From contig NZ_CP024866.1 of the NCBI RefSeq assembly GCF_004136015.1, positions 1,088,944-1,152,943 of the forward strand: 64,000 nucleotides of DNA. Reading direction: 5' to 3'. This DNA comes from Pseudomonas sp. ACM7 (lineage in GTDB: Bacteria > Pseudomonadota > Gammaproteobacteria > Pseudomonadales > Pseudomonadaceae). Position 1 is the stretch's first letter. The number at the start of each line of letters is the position of its first letter. Below are positions 8,887-17,151 of the stretch, in pieces. The notes beneath the pieces are model-generated. The model made no database searches. It had not been told where the DNA came from and saw only the letters and a program-made list of their open reading frames with translations. The translations under genes were made by a program, and so were the position numbers.

Positions 8887-9783
8887 TCAAGTGGTGGATT
8901 GGATGACGTGCCCCAGCCAATCCATGAACGCCCTGACCCGCAACGGCAAATGCCGTTGCCGGGCATACAACAGCGAAACCTCCATGGACGGCGCGTTGAG
9001 CTGCGGCAGCACCGCCACCAGTTCGCCGCTGAGCAGGTGGGGCTGCATGCCCATCAACGGCGCCTGAATCAAACCAAAACCGCCCAGACACGCCGACTCG
9101 TAACAATCGGTGCTGTTGACCGTGACGCTGCCCGCCATCGGCACTCGACGCAACGTGCCTACTTGCTCGTACACAAAACCCTCTGACCGTGAACCCAATA
9201 CGCCGACGTAATGGACCAGTCGATGCTGCGTCAGGTCTTCGAGCCGTTCAGGCACGCCATAACGTTGCAGATAGGCCGGGCTGGCGCAGTTGACCATCGC
9301 AAAATCGCAGAGGTGACGCGCGACCACCGATTGATCCGGCTGCGCGCCGACTCGCACCACGCAATCAAACCCTTCGCTGAGCAAATCGACCCGGCGGTCG
9401 GTGCTGCTGATTTCCAGCTCGAGATTGGGGTGCTGAGCCATGAACTCGGGCAGACGCGGCATCACCACCCGACGGGCCAGAATGTTCGGCATGTCGATGC
9501 GAATCCGCCCAACGAGCGATGCCTCGTCCTGGCGAAACAGCCCTTCGATTTCATCCATGTGCGACAGCAAATCCTTGCTGCGCTCGTACAACACCAGGCC
9601 GTCCTGAGTCGCCTGAACCTTGCGCGTGGTGCGTTGCAGTAACCGCGTGCCGACCAGCATTTCTAGGGCCTTGACATGCTCGGACACGGTGGACCTGGGC
9701 AAACCCAGGCTTTCACCGGCAAGGGTAAAACTCGACATCTCGGTGACGCGAACGAAGGTACGCAGCAGTTCCAGCTTGTTCAT
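8887..9783 (-). CDS. LysR-family transcriptional regulator
   Basis: A 298-residue LysR-type regulator. The N-terminal winged helix-turn-helix spans about residues 1-60 (SSFTLAGESLGLPRSTVSEH). A linker helix and the periplasmic-binding-like effector domain follow (SLVGRIRIDMPNILARRVV onward). It is divergent from an SDR oxidoreductase gene with 121 bases between the starts, the usual arrangement in which a LysR protein controls its neighbour and itself. The pattern resembles regulators of the AaeR/DmlR-like branch that sit beside short-chain dehydrogenases. The effector is unknown. Confidence 0.9.
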   Translation of the reverse strand: MNKLELLRTFVRVTEMSSFTLAGESLGLPRSTVSEHVKALEMLVGTRLLQRTTRKVQATQDGLVLYERSKDLLSHMDEIEGLFRQDEASLVGRIRIDMPNILARRVVMPRLPEFMAQHPNLELEISSTDRRVDLLSEGFDCVVRVGAQPDQSVVARHLCDFAMVNCASPAYLQRYGVPERLEDLTQHRLVHYVGVLGSRSEGFVYEQVGTLRRVPMAGSVTVNSTDCYESACLGGFGLIQAPLMGMQPHLLSGELVAVLPQLNAPSMEVSLLYARQRHLPLRVRAFMDWLGHVIQSTT

Positions 9784-9904
9784 GGGCCCACCTTTATTGT
9801 TCGGATTAACCGACCAGTGATTCCGATTTACGCCTGTTTATCACTTCAAGGCGGATAAATAAACTTCATCCACGTCATCACCCACTGCTCCTTGAGGAAG
9901 TCCC

Positions 9905-10663
9905 ATGAACCATAAAATTGTACTGATCACCGGCGCCAGCCGCGGCCTTGGCAAAAACGCAGCCCTGCATCTGGCAGCCCAAGGCATCGACGTCATCGGC
10001 ACCTACAACAGCCGCGCCGAAGAGGCCCAAGCACTGGTCACAGAAATCGAAAGCCTTGGCGGTCGCGCCGTCATGCTGCAACTGGACGTTGGTCAGAGTG
10101 AAGGCTTCGCAAATTTCGCCACGCAGGTCGCCGACGTGTTGCGTAGCCATTTTGATCGCGAACACTTCGACTTTTTACTCAACAACGCCGGCATCGGCCT
10201 GAATGCAAACTTCGTTGACACCACCGTCGCCCAGTTCGATTTGCTGATGAACATCCATCTGAAGGGGCCGTTCTTTCTCACCCAGAACCTGCTGCCGCTG
10301 ATGGCTGACGGTGGCCGCATCCTCAACGTTTCCAGCGGTCTGACCCGCTTCAGCTTGCCGGGTTACGGCGCTTACGCGGCGATGAAAGGCGCGATGGAAG
10401 TACTGACGCGTTATCAGGCGAAAGAACTCGGTGCCCGCGGTATATCCGTGAACACCCTGGCGCCTGGCGCGATCGAAACCGATTTCGGCGGCGGCACGGT
10501 GCGTGATAACAGCGACGTGAACAGCTATGTCGCCGGCAATACCGCGTTGGGGCGCGTTGGTCAGCCGGACGACATCGGTGCTGCGATTGCATTGCTGCTG
10601 GCGCCGGGCAGTCAGTGGATCAACGGCCAGCGCGTAGAGGCGTCGGGCGGGATGTTTTTGTAA
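9905..10663 (+). CDS. SDR-family NAD(P)-dependent oxidoreductase
   Basis: A 252-residue classical short-chain dehydrogenase. The cofactor-binding TGASRGLG is at 9-16 and NNAG at 93-96. The catalytic Ser is near 143-144, with Tyr157 and Lys161 (YAAMK). The PG-type loop after the active site (LAPGAIETDF) is normal. A basic residue in the glycine motif (ASRGLG) fits NADPH use, though this is not decisive. It ends with INGQRVEASGGMFL, the standard tetramer tail. The divergent LysR regulator probably controls it. The substrate is not predictable. Confidence 0.9.
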   Translation: MNHKIVLITGASRGLGKNAALHLAAQGIDVIGTYNSRAEEAQALVTEIESLGGRAVMLQLDVGQSEGFANFATQVADVLRSHFDREHFDFLLNNAGIGLNANFVDTTVAQFDLLMNIHLKGPFFLTQNLLPLMADGGRILNVSSGLTRFSLPGYGAYAAMKGAMEVLTRYQAKELGARGISVNTLAPGAIETDFGGGTVRDNSDVNSYVAGNTALGRVGQPDDIGAAIALLLAPGSQWINGQRVEASGGMFL

Positions 10664-10677
10664 ACGCCATCAATATC

Positions 10678-10769
10678 AAAAGATCGCAGCCTCGTTTCAC
10701 TCGACAGCTCCTACAGGGATCGCATTCCAATGTAGGAGCTGTCGAGTGAAACGAGGCTGCGATCTTTTG
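10678..10769. repeat. REP-type palindrome, family A
   Basis: Inverted arms beginning AAAAGATCGCAGCCTCG surround a short centre (CAGGGATCGCATTCCAATG). It lies between the convergent SDR and PACE genes. Confidence 0.92.
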
Positions 10770-10772
10770 CTT

Positions 10773-11210
10773 TTATCCCGAGACAGCCTGGCGCATCACC
10801 ACCCGCTCACGCACGACGTCATAGACCCAGTGGTAGACGTAGGTGTACGGCAGGAAAAACAGCAACACGCCGATATCCAGCAGGAACGCTTGCCACAGGC
10901 TGACCTTCAGCCACCAGGCGATCAGTGGCACACCGACCGCTACCAGACCACCTTCAAACAGCAGCGCATGGACAACGCGTACCCAAGCGTTGTGCACGAT
11001 GGCGAAGCGTTTGAGCACGCGGTCGAACAGGCCGTTGAAGACCACGTTCCAGGCCAGAGCAAGGGCGGCGACAACAAGAGTGACAACGCCCATCTCGAGC
11101 ATCGGTTTGTCCAGGATCCACGCCAGCAGCGGCGTACAGATCAAAATGGCCAGCAATTCGAAACCGATGGCCTGGAAAATACGTTCAGTGATGGATTTGT
11201 TGGCGCTCAT
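10773..11210 (-). CDS. PACE-family efflux transporter
   Basis: This 145-residue inner-membrane protein has four transmembrane helices arranged as two similar halves, the hallmark of the proteobacterial antimicrobial compound efflux (PACE) family. The first half opens with ERIFQAIGFELLAI (with the membrane Glu conserved in AceI). The second half contains GLVAVGVPLIAWWL and ends VYHWVYD. AceI from Acinetobacter exports chlorhexidine and short diamines. The ATG at 11210 was preferred to the upstream ATG at 11243 because AGAGGAG lies at normal distance. It is divergent from a LysR gene (90 bases), as is common for PACE genes. A second PACE gene is at 24092. The substrate is unknown. Confidence 0.9.
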   Translation of the reverse strand: MSANKSITERIFQAIGFELLAILICTPLLAWILDKPMLEMGVVTLVVAALALAWNVVFNGLFDRVLKRFAIVHNAWVRVVHALLFEGGLVAVGVPLIAWWLKVSLWQAFLLDIGVLLFFLPYTYVYHWVYDVVRERVVMRQAVSG

Positions 11211-11300
11211 GGCCAGACTCCTCTGAGTGACTGTGGTTGCCATGATCCTTCTTCACACCGATACTTCATAACCAATAACCATCGATCAAGGCGATAGTTC

Positions 11301-12155
11301 ATGGCCTCTCAAGAAGTGTTGCAGGCCTTCGTCCAGGCAGCGACTCAAGGTTCGTTTTCCGCCGCGGCGCGCAAACTGGGCCGCAGTCAGTCGACCATCA
11401 GCGCCGCCGTGGCCAGCCTTGAAATCGACTTGAACCTGACTCTGTTCGACCGCAGCAGCCGTAAACCGAGCCTGACCCCGGCCGGGCACGTGATGCTGCA
11501 ACGGGCCGAGGAAATCCTGGCCGCCACCAGCCGACTGGAAATGACCGCCAGCCAATTGTCCCAAGGGGTCGAACCGAAGCTGACCGTGGCGATTTCCGAC
11601 ACGTATCAGTCCGACCGATTCGAAGCGGCGCTAAGTGCTTTCGAGCAGCGCTATCCGGACCTGGAACTTGAATGCTTGATCGCCGAGTGCGATGACCTGG
11701 TGGCCTTGATGCAACGGGGTCGGGCGCATGTGGCCTTCGCCGAAAAACAGGACAGTTACCCGCCGGACCTGGTCAGTTCGACCATGGAAGAACGTGCCGA
11801 AATTGCCCTGTTCGTGTCCCGCGAGCATCCATTGGCGGCGCTGAGCCACATCGATCAAGACGTGTTGCAACAACACCGGGAGTTGCGTCTGGCGACGATC
11901 GTCAATCCGTATGAAAGCCGTGCGAAGGGGCGCGTCTGGTCGGCGCCGAGTTATCTGATGCTGCTGGAAATGGCCCAGGGCGGATTCGGCTGGGCGCCGT
12001 TGCCCCGGTGGCTGGTGGAGCGATTTGGGCCAGGGACGTTGCAGGAACTGGACGTACGCGGCTGGCCAAAACCGGTGTTCGTCGATGCGCTGTGGTCGCG
12101 GCTGCATCCGCCAGGGCCGGCGGGGAGTTGGTTGCTTGGCAAGATGCTGGAATAG
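11301..12155 (+). CDS. LysR-family transcriptional regulator, divergent from PACE gene
   Basis: A 284-residue LysR-type regulator. The helix-turn-helix is at about residues 1-60 (GSFSAAARKLGRSQSTISAA), followed by an effector-binding domain beginning EPKLTVAISDTYQSDRF. It starts 90 bases from the divergent PACE efflux gene and is therefore its likely regulator, sensing the exported compound or a metabolite. Another LysR/PACE pair occurs 12 kb downstream, but the two LysR proteins are not close copies of one another. Confidence 0.9.
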   Translation: MASQEVLQAFVQAATQGSFSAAARKLGRSQSTISAAVASLEIDLNLTLFDRSSRKPSLTPAGHVMLQRAEEILAATSRLEMTASQLSQGVEPKLTVAISDTYQSDRFEAALSAFEQRYPDLELECLIAECDDLVALMQRGRAHVAFAEKQDSYPPDLVSSTMEERAEIALFVSREHPLAALSHIDQDVLQQHRELRLATIVNPYESRAKGRVWSAPSYLMLLEMAQGGFGWAPLPRWLVERFGPGTLQELDVRGWPKPVFVDALWSRLHPPGPAGSWLLGKMLE

Positions 12156-12165
12156 CGGTGCTGCC

Positions 12166-12246
12166 ATTCGCGAGCAAGCCCGCTCCCACAGGATTTGCGC
12201 TAAACCTGTGGGAGCGAGCTTGCTCCGGGCGGCGTTCCGACGATGG
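12166..12246. repeat. REP-type inverted pair, family B
   Basis: TTCGCGAGCAAGCCCGCTCC is followed by its inverted partner GTGGGAGCGAGCTTGCTCC, which continues into GGGCGGCGTTCCGACGATGG. It lies between the convergent LysR and sigma factor genes. Confidence 0.88.
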
Positions 12247-12262
12247 GGCCAGCAAATTCACC

Positions 12263-13498
12263 TTATTTTAATGCCTTGATCCGGGCCTCGATAAACCGCC
12301 GTTCCGGCACTTGCTGCGTCAACTCCAACGCCCGCTCATAAGCCGCCCGCGCCTCCTCAACCCGTCCCAACTGCCGACAAAACTCCGCCCGGGCCGCGTG
12401 CGCCAAGTGGTAATCCAGCAAATCACCCCGCGCCAGAATCCCTTCAACCAACGTCAGCCCCGCCAACGGCCCATCCCGTTTGGAGATCGCCGCCGCACGG
12501 TTCAATTCGATCACAGGCGAAGGCGCCGCCCGCAACAGCACGTCATACAGACCCACAATCTCCAGCCAGTCCGTTTCCGCCGCCGTGGGCGCTTCGGCAT
12601 GCGACGCCGCAATCGCCGCTTGCAGGCAATAAGGACCGAATTGCCGAGTCGTCAGCGCCCGCTCTACCAACGCGCAACCCTCTTCGATCATCTCGACGTC
12701 CCACAACGAACGGTCCTGCTCATCCAGCACGATCAACTCCCCGCTCGCCGAAGTCCGGGCCGGGCGTCGGGACTCGTGCAGCAGCATCAGCGCCAGCAGC
12801 CCCATCACCTCGGGTTCGGGCAGCAGTTCCATCAACAGACGACCGAGCCGAATCGCCTCGCGGGTCAAATCCTCACGGGTCAGTTCCGCGCCCATGGACG
12901 CGGAATAGCCTTCGTTGAACACCAGGTAAATCACCCGCAGCACGCTGTCCAGGCGCTCGGGCAATTCCGCCAGGGTCGGCACTTGATAAGGAATTTTTGC
13001 GTCACGGATTTTGGCCTTGGCCCGCACGATGCGCTGGGCGATGGTCGCTGGCGCCGACAGAAAGGCCCGGGCGATTTCTTCCGTGGTCAGGTCGCAGACT
13101 TCGCGCAGCGTCAACGGCACCTGCGCGTCCGCCGCGAGTGCCGGGTGACAACAGGTGAAGATCAGGCGCAGGCGATCGTCTTCCACGTCTTCGTCACTCC
13201 AGTCGGCCTGCTCCAGCGCCTCCAGTTGAGCGATCAACATCGGTTGCGACGCGATGAAGCGTGCGCGCCGACGCAATACATCAATGGCCTTGAAGCGCCC
13301 CGTGGACACAAGCCAAGTACGCGGATTGTCCGGCACACCGTCACGCTGCCAGCGTTCGACCGCGACGAAAAACGCCTCGTGCAAGGCCTCTTCGGCGAGG
13401 TCGAAATCTCCGAGCAAACGGATCAGGGTCGCCAGAATCCGCCGCGAGTCTTCGCGGTAAACCTGCTCGACCTGCGCCCGTACCGACTCGGCCGACAT
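12263..13498 (-). CDS. ECF RNA polymerase sigma factor, ECF42-like, with C-terminal extension
   Basis: A 411-residue sigma factor, about twice the usual ECF length. Region 2 (EDSRRILATLIRLLGDFDLAEEALHEAFF) and region 4 (LTLREVCDLTTEEIARAFL, then IAQRIVRAKAKIRD) lie in the first 190 residues. A long helical, TPR-like C-terminal half follows (GNEG-type NEGYSAS motif, then ALTTRQFGPYCLQAAIAA). This matches group ECF42, which is regulated through its own C-terminal extension rather than a membrane anti-sigma factor. It is coupled by a TGATG overlap to the upstream YCII/DGPF gene, the standard ECF42 partner. The signal and target promoters are unknown. Confidence 0.88.
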   Translation of the reverse strand: MSAESVRAQVEQVYREDSRRILATLIRLLGDFDLAEEALHEAFFVAVERWQRDGVPDNPRTWLVSTGRFKAIDVLRRRARFIASQPMLIAQLEALEQADWSDEDVEDDRLRLIFTCCHPALAADAQVPLTLREVCDLTTEEIARAFLSAPATIAQRIVRAKAKIRDAKIPYQVPTLAELPERLDSVLRVIYLVFNEGYSASMGAELTREDLTREAIRLGRLLMELLPEPEVMGLLALMLLHESRRPARTSASGELIVLDEQDRSLWDVEMIEEGCALVERALTTRQFGPYCLQAAIAASHAEAPTAAETDWLEIVGLYDVLLRAAPSPVIELNRAAAISKRDGPLAGLTLVEGILARGDLLDYHLAHAARAEFCRQLGRVEEARAAYERALELTQQVPERRFIEARIKALK

Positions 13499-13848
13499 CA
13501 GGCGCCGGGATTCAACTGACGAACGGGACGCACCTCGACACAGCCGACCCGGGCCGCCGGGATGTTGCCGGCGACCTGGATGGCTTCATTGAGGTCTTTG
13601 GCATCGATCAGGTAAAAGCCGGCCAATTGCTCCTTGGTTTCGGCGAACGGGCCGTCGGTGATCGACATTTTCCCGTTGCGCATCCGCACCGTGGTCGCGG
13701 TCTGCACCGATTCCAGCGCCTCGGCGGCGACCATTCGGCCGCTGCCCTGGATCGCCTCGGCGTAAGCCATGCATTCAGCGTCATTCGGGCTTTCGGGCAG
13801 CGAGTGCAACTCGTGCTCGTTGCTGTAGACCAGGCATAAATACTTCAT
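13498..13848 (-). CDS. YCII/DGPF-domain protein, partner of the ECF sigma factor
   Basis: A 116-residue ferredoxin-like-fold protein of the YCII family. The N-terminus MKYLCLVYSNE and the ITDGPFAETKEQLAGFYLI motif define it as a DGPF protein, and the acidic-aromatic motif is intact. The ATG at 13848 has AGGAGAG at ideal distance; the open frame further upstream has no RBS. Its stop overlaps the sigma factor start by one base (TGATG), so the two are translationally coupled. DGPF proteins are often co-transcribed with ECF42 sigma factors, either as targets or as signal partners; their chemistry is unproven. Confidence 0.88.
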   Translation of the reverse strand: MKYLCLVYSNEHELHSLPESPNDAECMAYAEAIQGSGRMVAAEALESVQTATTVRMRNGKMSITDGPFAETKEQLAGFYLIDAKDLNEAIQVAGNIPAARVGCVEVRPVRQLNPGA

Positions 13849-13928
13849 GGGGCTCTCCTGAATCGAACGGATCAACTATGGCTGCAGATTGACGCTTTCG
13901 CGACATTCCCGACGAATCGGCCTGACGC

Positions 13929-14354
13929 TCAGGGTTCCAGGTTGAACAGCACCGTGCCGCTCATCATGTCGAACGGGGCCGACCAGTGTTCGTGGACGAT
14001 GCGCCATTGCCCATCGTCGCGCCGATAGCAGGCGGTCACGCGCATCCAGCAGGCCTGGGTTTCGCCCTTCTCGTTAGTGCCGCCGCAATGGGCCAGCCAA
14101 TGGGCGAAGGCGATGTGCTCGTCCGCCACGATGTTCATATGGTCGAAATCAAACTTGTGCGCGCCCTGGCACATTTCCATGCATTCCTGCCAATGCGCGC
14201 GGTAGGCCGCCTTGCCGCGAAATTGCAGGGCCTTCACCGCATCGTAGGAGACGATGTCCTCGGCATACAGGGGCATGAGTTTCTCGACATCCTTGGCGAT
14301 GACCGCCTGACGATAGGTGTCGATCAGGGTCTGGATTTCGTGGGTAGCGTTCAT
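13929..14354 (-). CDS. SnoaL/NTF2-like protein
   Basis: A 141-residue cone-shaped NTF2-fold protein. It begins MNATHEIQTLIDTYRQAV, with the usual helix then DVEKLMPLYAEDIVSYD, and ends with the beta sheet typical of the fold (ACWMRVTACYRRDDGQWRI, then VHEHWSAPF). Such proteins are small hydrolases, isomerases or ligand binders; no specific catalytic dyad is certain here. The ATG at 14354 has a GGAGA-type RBS. It lies upstream of the YCII/sigma pair on the same strand, 80 bases from the YCII start, and may share their transcript. NTF2-like genes are frequent companions of ECF42 modules. Confidence 0.82.
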   Translation of the reverse strand: MNATHEIQTLIDTYRQAVIAKDVEKLMPLYAEDIVSYDAVKALQFRGKAAYRAHWQECMEMCQGAHKFDFDHMNIVADEHIAFAHWLAHCGGTNEKGETQACWMRVTACYRRDDGQWRIVHEHWSAPFDMMSGTVLFNLEP

Positions 14355-14495
14355 GGTGGTTCTCCGTGGTTTTTGTTGTGAAGACACCTTTAGTCGTCTG
14401 GCGAAAAGCCAAATCGACAGCGGAAATAAAAATAGTCCAGGAACGCAAACTCGTTAGAATTCGAAACACATTTATGTTGGAAAAAGGACACTCCA

Positions 14496-14981
14496 GTGAC
14501 AGCCCGACTCGTGCCTTACGACAGCCTGAACGCGCTCCAGCGCCAGCAGGTCGAGGCCATTGAAGTTCACAAAGAACAAATCAAGTTCTCCGGCGACATT
14601 CACGGTGCGTTGCACACCTTGCTGTCCAAACCCGGCCCCGGCGTCAAAGGATTTGCGCTACTGGTCGAGGATGTTCCCGTGGCCTTTCTGCTGCTCAAAC
14701 GCCCGCCCGTATTGCCGGCGTGGGCCGATGAACACAGCGCCACCCTTCACGCACTGCAAGTCGATCATCGGGCTCAGGGCAAAGGCTATGGCAAGGCCTG
14801 TCTGCAAGCCCTGCCCGACGTTGCGCGTCAGACGTTTCCGGAAATAAAGGGGCTGGAGTTGTCAGTGGATGCGGATAACGCATCGGCCATCGCGCTTTAC
14901 GCAAAATTCGGCTGGGTCGACAGCGGCGAAGCCTACAGGGGCCGGATCGGTTACGAACGGCGCATGGGTCTGGTTTTCTGA
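14496..14981 (+). CDS. GNAT-family N-acetyltransferase
   Basis: A 161-residue GNAT fold protein. The acetyl-CoA site is recognisable in QVDHRAQGKGYGKACLQAL (motif A, Q/RxxGxG/A), and a late motif NASAIALYAKFGWVDSGE is normal for the family. It starts with GTG, preceded by AAAGGA at the proper spacing. The acceptor substrate is unknown. The next gene starts only 7 bases after its stop, so the two are likely an operon. Confidence 0.88.
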   Translation: MTARLVPYDSLNALQRQQVEAIEVHKEQIKFSGDIHGALHTLLSKPGPGVKGFALLVEDVPVAFLLLKRPPVLPAWADEHSATLHALQVDHRAQGKGYGKACLQALPDVARQTFPEIKGLELSVDADNASAIALYAKFGWVDSGEAYRGRIGYERRMGLVF

Positions 14982-14988
14982 GGTGGTT

Positions 14989-15594
14989 ATGCTCAACAGC
15001 ATCGAAGAACTGGAAGCCCTCTACGGCCAACCTCACGACCGCGCCGTGCGCAAGCAGATCCCCTTTCTGAACGAGGATTATCAGGCGATGGTCCGCGCCT
15101 CGCCGCTGGTGATTGTCAGCTCGGTGGGGCCTGACGGGATGGACGGTTCGCCGCGGGGCGACACGCAGGGTTTCGTGCGGATCATTGATGAGTGCACCCT
15201 GGCGATCCCGGACCGGCCGGGCAACAACCGCATCGACACGCTGCGTAACGTCGTGCTCGATTCGCGGGTGTCGCTGTTGTTCATCATTCCCGGGATTGGC
15301 GAAACGTTGCGGGTTAACGGCACGGCACAGATCAGCGCCGAACCTGGGTTGCTGGAGAGCTTTGCGGTCAATGGCAAACCGGCGCGCACGGTGATGCTGG
15401 TGACGGTGGAAGCAGCTTTTTTTCACTGTTCAAAAGCGATTGTGCGCTCAGACTTGTGGAACCCTGAGAAACATCTGGAGCGCTCGGCGCTGCCGACGGC
15501 GGGCGCGTTTCACAAGCGGTTGAACGATGGGGAGTTCGATGCCGAGACGTATGACCGGGAAGCGCCGGCCAGAGTGCGGGATAGCCTTTACTGA
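14989..15594 (+). CDS. PPOX-type FMN-binding flavoprotein
   Basis: A 201-residue pyridoxamine-phosphate-oxidase-fold protein of the MSMEG_1061-like subfamily. A split barrel is evident: PLVIVSSVGPDGMDGSPRGD, then DRPGNNRIDTLRNVVLDSRVSLLFIIPG, then TLRVNGTAQI. These stretches bind the FMN phosphate and isoalloxazine. The tail HCSKAIVRSDLWNPEKH is also typical of the subfamily. The start ATG 14989 follows the acetyltransferase stop by 7 bases with a GAGG RBS. It is probably an oxidoreductase acting on an unknown small molecule. Confidence 0.88.
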   Translation: MLNSIEELEALYGQPHDRAVRKQIPFLNEDYQAMVRASPLVIVSSVGPDGMDGSPRGDTQGFVRIIDECTLAIPDRPGNNRIDTLRNVVLDSRVSLLFIIPGIGETLRVNGTAQISAEPGLLESFAVNGKPARTVMLVTVEAAFFHCSKAIVRSDLWNPEKHLERSALPTAGAFHKRLNDGEFDAETYDREAPARVRDSLY

Positions 15595-15603
15595 TCGAAC
15601 ACG

Positions 15604-15633
15604 AAAAAGGGTTGCCTTGAGGCAACCCTTTTG
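15604..15633. terminator. Bidirectional terminator
   Basis: A 12-bp perfect stem (AAAAGGGTTGCC paired with GGCAACCCTTTT, loop TTGA) has A and T runs. It separates the flavoprotein gene from the convergent toxin gene. Confidence 0.85.
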
Positions 15634-15648
15634 AGATTTGACTAGCTG

Positions 15649-15990
15649 TCAGAGGAGAAGGCAGTAATCGAGCAACTGCTTCTCGATACTTTGATGCTGA
15701 CCGATAACCAAAGCGACCACTACAAGGTTTTCACTCGGGAACACCTCATACAAAACTCGCTGCCCCATAGGAAGGTACTCATGAAAATGAGTCACCCCAA
15801 GCGACGCCGCTTCCTGGCAAATACCGTAAACATGGGCCTGACTGCTAAACGCCGTAACGATCTGCATCACCAGTTGATCGACCATCTCTGCCGCTTTTTT
15901 GCGACCGCATTGCTGCGTGAGATAGTGCTCCAGCGAAATAACCCCATGCTCCGCAGCGGTCGCAAACTCTACCCTGAAGACCTCAGGCAT
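15649..15990 (-). CDS. RelE/ParE-family toxin
   Basis: A 113-residue toxin of the RelE/ParE superfamily: an N-terminal helical hairpin ([21 protein letters not shown]) and a sheet ending [23 protein letters not shown]. The C-terminal catalytic residues of RelE mRNA nucleases (basic and Tyr) are not conserved with certainty, so a gyrase-poisoning ParE-like action is possible. It overlaps the upstream antitoxin gene by 8 bases, the standard order antitoxin-toxin. The module is flanked by unrelated genes. Confidence 0.85.
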   Translation of the reverse strand: MPEVFRVEFATAAEHGVISLEHYLTQQCGRKKAAEMVDQLVMQIVTAFSSQAHVYGICQEAASLGVTHFHEYLPMGQRVLYEVFPSENLVVVALVIGQHQSIEKQLLDYCLLL

Positions 15991-16252
15991 CGTTATCGTC
16001 TTGCTGCAATTGGCGCCGCTGCGCCAGTCTGGCCAGCAAAGTGTCGCCAGAAATCAGTTTTCCCTGCTCTTTGTCGCGAGAGGAGAACGAAAGAAGTTTG
16101 ATCAGCGCGATGGCCTCATCTCGCCGCTTACGCTCCTCGTAGGACTCGATCACATAAGCCGGAACGCCATTCTGAGTGACGAGCATCGGCTCGGAAAGAT
16201 CCAGCGCTGCCGCATTCTTTTTAACAAAACTGATAGTTTCAACTCGCATCAT
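15983..16252 (-). CDS. Phd/YefM-family antitoxin
   Basis: An 89-residue antitoxin. The N-terminal fold [37 protein letters not shown] matches the Phd/YefM DNA-binding domain. The C-terminal part (residues about 45-89) is a charged helix that would wrap the toxin. It begins MMRVETI; the second ATG, at 16249, is also possible. It overlaps the RelE/ParE-like toxin gene by 8 bases. Such antitoxins repress their own promoter, which should lie within the 80 bases upstream. Confidence 0.87.
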   Translation of the reverse strand: MMRVETISFVKKNAAALDLSEPMLVTQNGVPAYVIESYEERKRRDEAIALIKLLSFSSRDKEQGKLISGDTLLARLAQRRQLQQDDNDA

Positions 16253-16327
16253 TCATTCCTCTGCTCACCACCCAAACAGGATGGCCAATGCAACAAGGTC
16301 TGAATTTAGGCCATTAAAAAACTTATC

Positions 16328-16837
16328 TCAAGAACTCATTTGCTCTTTTCCCAACTCCAACACCATCTCATACCAAGCCATCCCGCCATGGTCAGACGCT
16401 GAAGGCTTGATGTAGGCAAAGCCGAACCCGGCATACAGCGGGATGTGCCGCTCCTTGCACATCAGATAGATGTGGGTCTTGCTCAACGCGCGCATCCGCT
16501 CGATGAATTCGCCCATCAACCGTTTCGCCAGGCCCTGCCCCTGATAATTCGGGTGCACCACCACCGACATGATGACCACGTGCGGGCCGGCCGGATCGTG
16601 GCCGATCAGTTCCTTGAACGCCTCGTCCGACATCTCGACCTGAAACGCCGCACCGGAATTGATGAAACCGGCTACAACGCCATCGACTTCGGCCACGATG
16701 AAACCTTCGGGCCAGGTGGCGATGCGGGTGGCGATTTTCTCGCGGGTCGCGGCTTCGTCGCCTTCGTAGGCAACGGTTTCAATGGCGTAGCAGCGGTCCA
16801 GATCAGCAGGTGTGACGTGGCGGATGACGGTGTTCAT
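16328..16837 (-). CDS. GNAT-family N-acetyltransferase
   Basis: A 169-residue GNAT protein: RHVTPADLDRCYAIETVAY at the N-terminus, then a beta sheet, then the acetyl-CoA motif VVHPNYQGQGLAKRLMGEF. The C-terminal HIPLYAGFGFAYIKPSASDHGG is reminiscent of acetyltransferases that act on amines or alkylamines, such as the arylalkylamine-like group. The substrate is not clear. It stands alone, with no close operon partner. Confidence 0.88.
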   Translation of the reverse strand: MNTVIRHVTPADLDRCYAIETVAYEGDEAATREKIATRIATWPEGFIVAEVDGVVAGFINSGAAFQVEMSDEAFKELIGHDPAGPHVVIMSVVVHPNYQGQGLAKRLMGEFIERMRALSKTHIYLMCKERHIPLYAGFGFAYIKPSASDHGGMAWYEMVLELGKEQMSS

Positions 16838-17001
16838 GGCAGCTCGAAATCAGCGAGAGGAAGGCTGGGGATCATAAATTAATAAGGTGTTCATATCGAT
16901 CACCGCAGGTGCCGTAAAGCCTGCGTATAAGCGCTGTCATTGCTCGTCGGTGCGGATTATTGATGTGTCCTGTCTCTGGCCATCAATAGGGGGAACACAC
17001 C

Positions 17002-17112
17002 ATGAGCAGCGTTCAGATCGGACTTCTTATGCTGTTGGGCATCAGCACATTTGGCTTCATCACGTTGTCGATTGACCTGTTGCGGGCGCGACGGATGAAG
17101 CAAGGCAAGTAA
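17002..17112 (+). CDS. Small single-pass membrane protein (36 aa)
   Basis: The reading frame begins ATG at 17002 with a GGGGGA-type RBS and ends TAA at 17110. The product MSSVQIGLLMLLGISTFGFI, continuing TLSIDLLRARRMKQGK, has one hydrophobic helix (residues about 6-25) followed by a positively charged cytoplasmic tail. This fits an inner-membrane small protein. A perfect 12-bp stem-loop follows directly. I do not recognise its family. Confidence 0.6.
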   Translation: MSSVQIGLLMLLGISTFGFITLSIDLLRARRMKQGK

Positions 17113-17116
17113 CGAG

Positions 17117-17145
17117 CAGGAGGCGGACGCCAAGTCCGCCTCCTG
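17117..17145. terminator. Stem-loop after the small membrane protein gene
   Basis: A 12-bp perfect stem (CAGGAGGCGGAC paired with GTCCGCCTCCTG, loop GCCAA) begins five bases after the stop codon and also lies at the 3' end of the convergent gene. It has no strong T run, so termination is likely but not certain. Confidence 0.65.
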
Positions 17146-17151
17146 ATGGAG

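Noticed and set aside
12311..13519. 402-codon plus-strand frame opposite the ECF sigma factor
   Set aside because: Antisense; the Arg/Gln-rich product has no recognisable domain.
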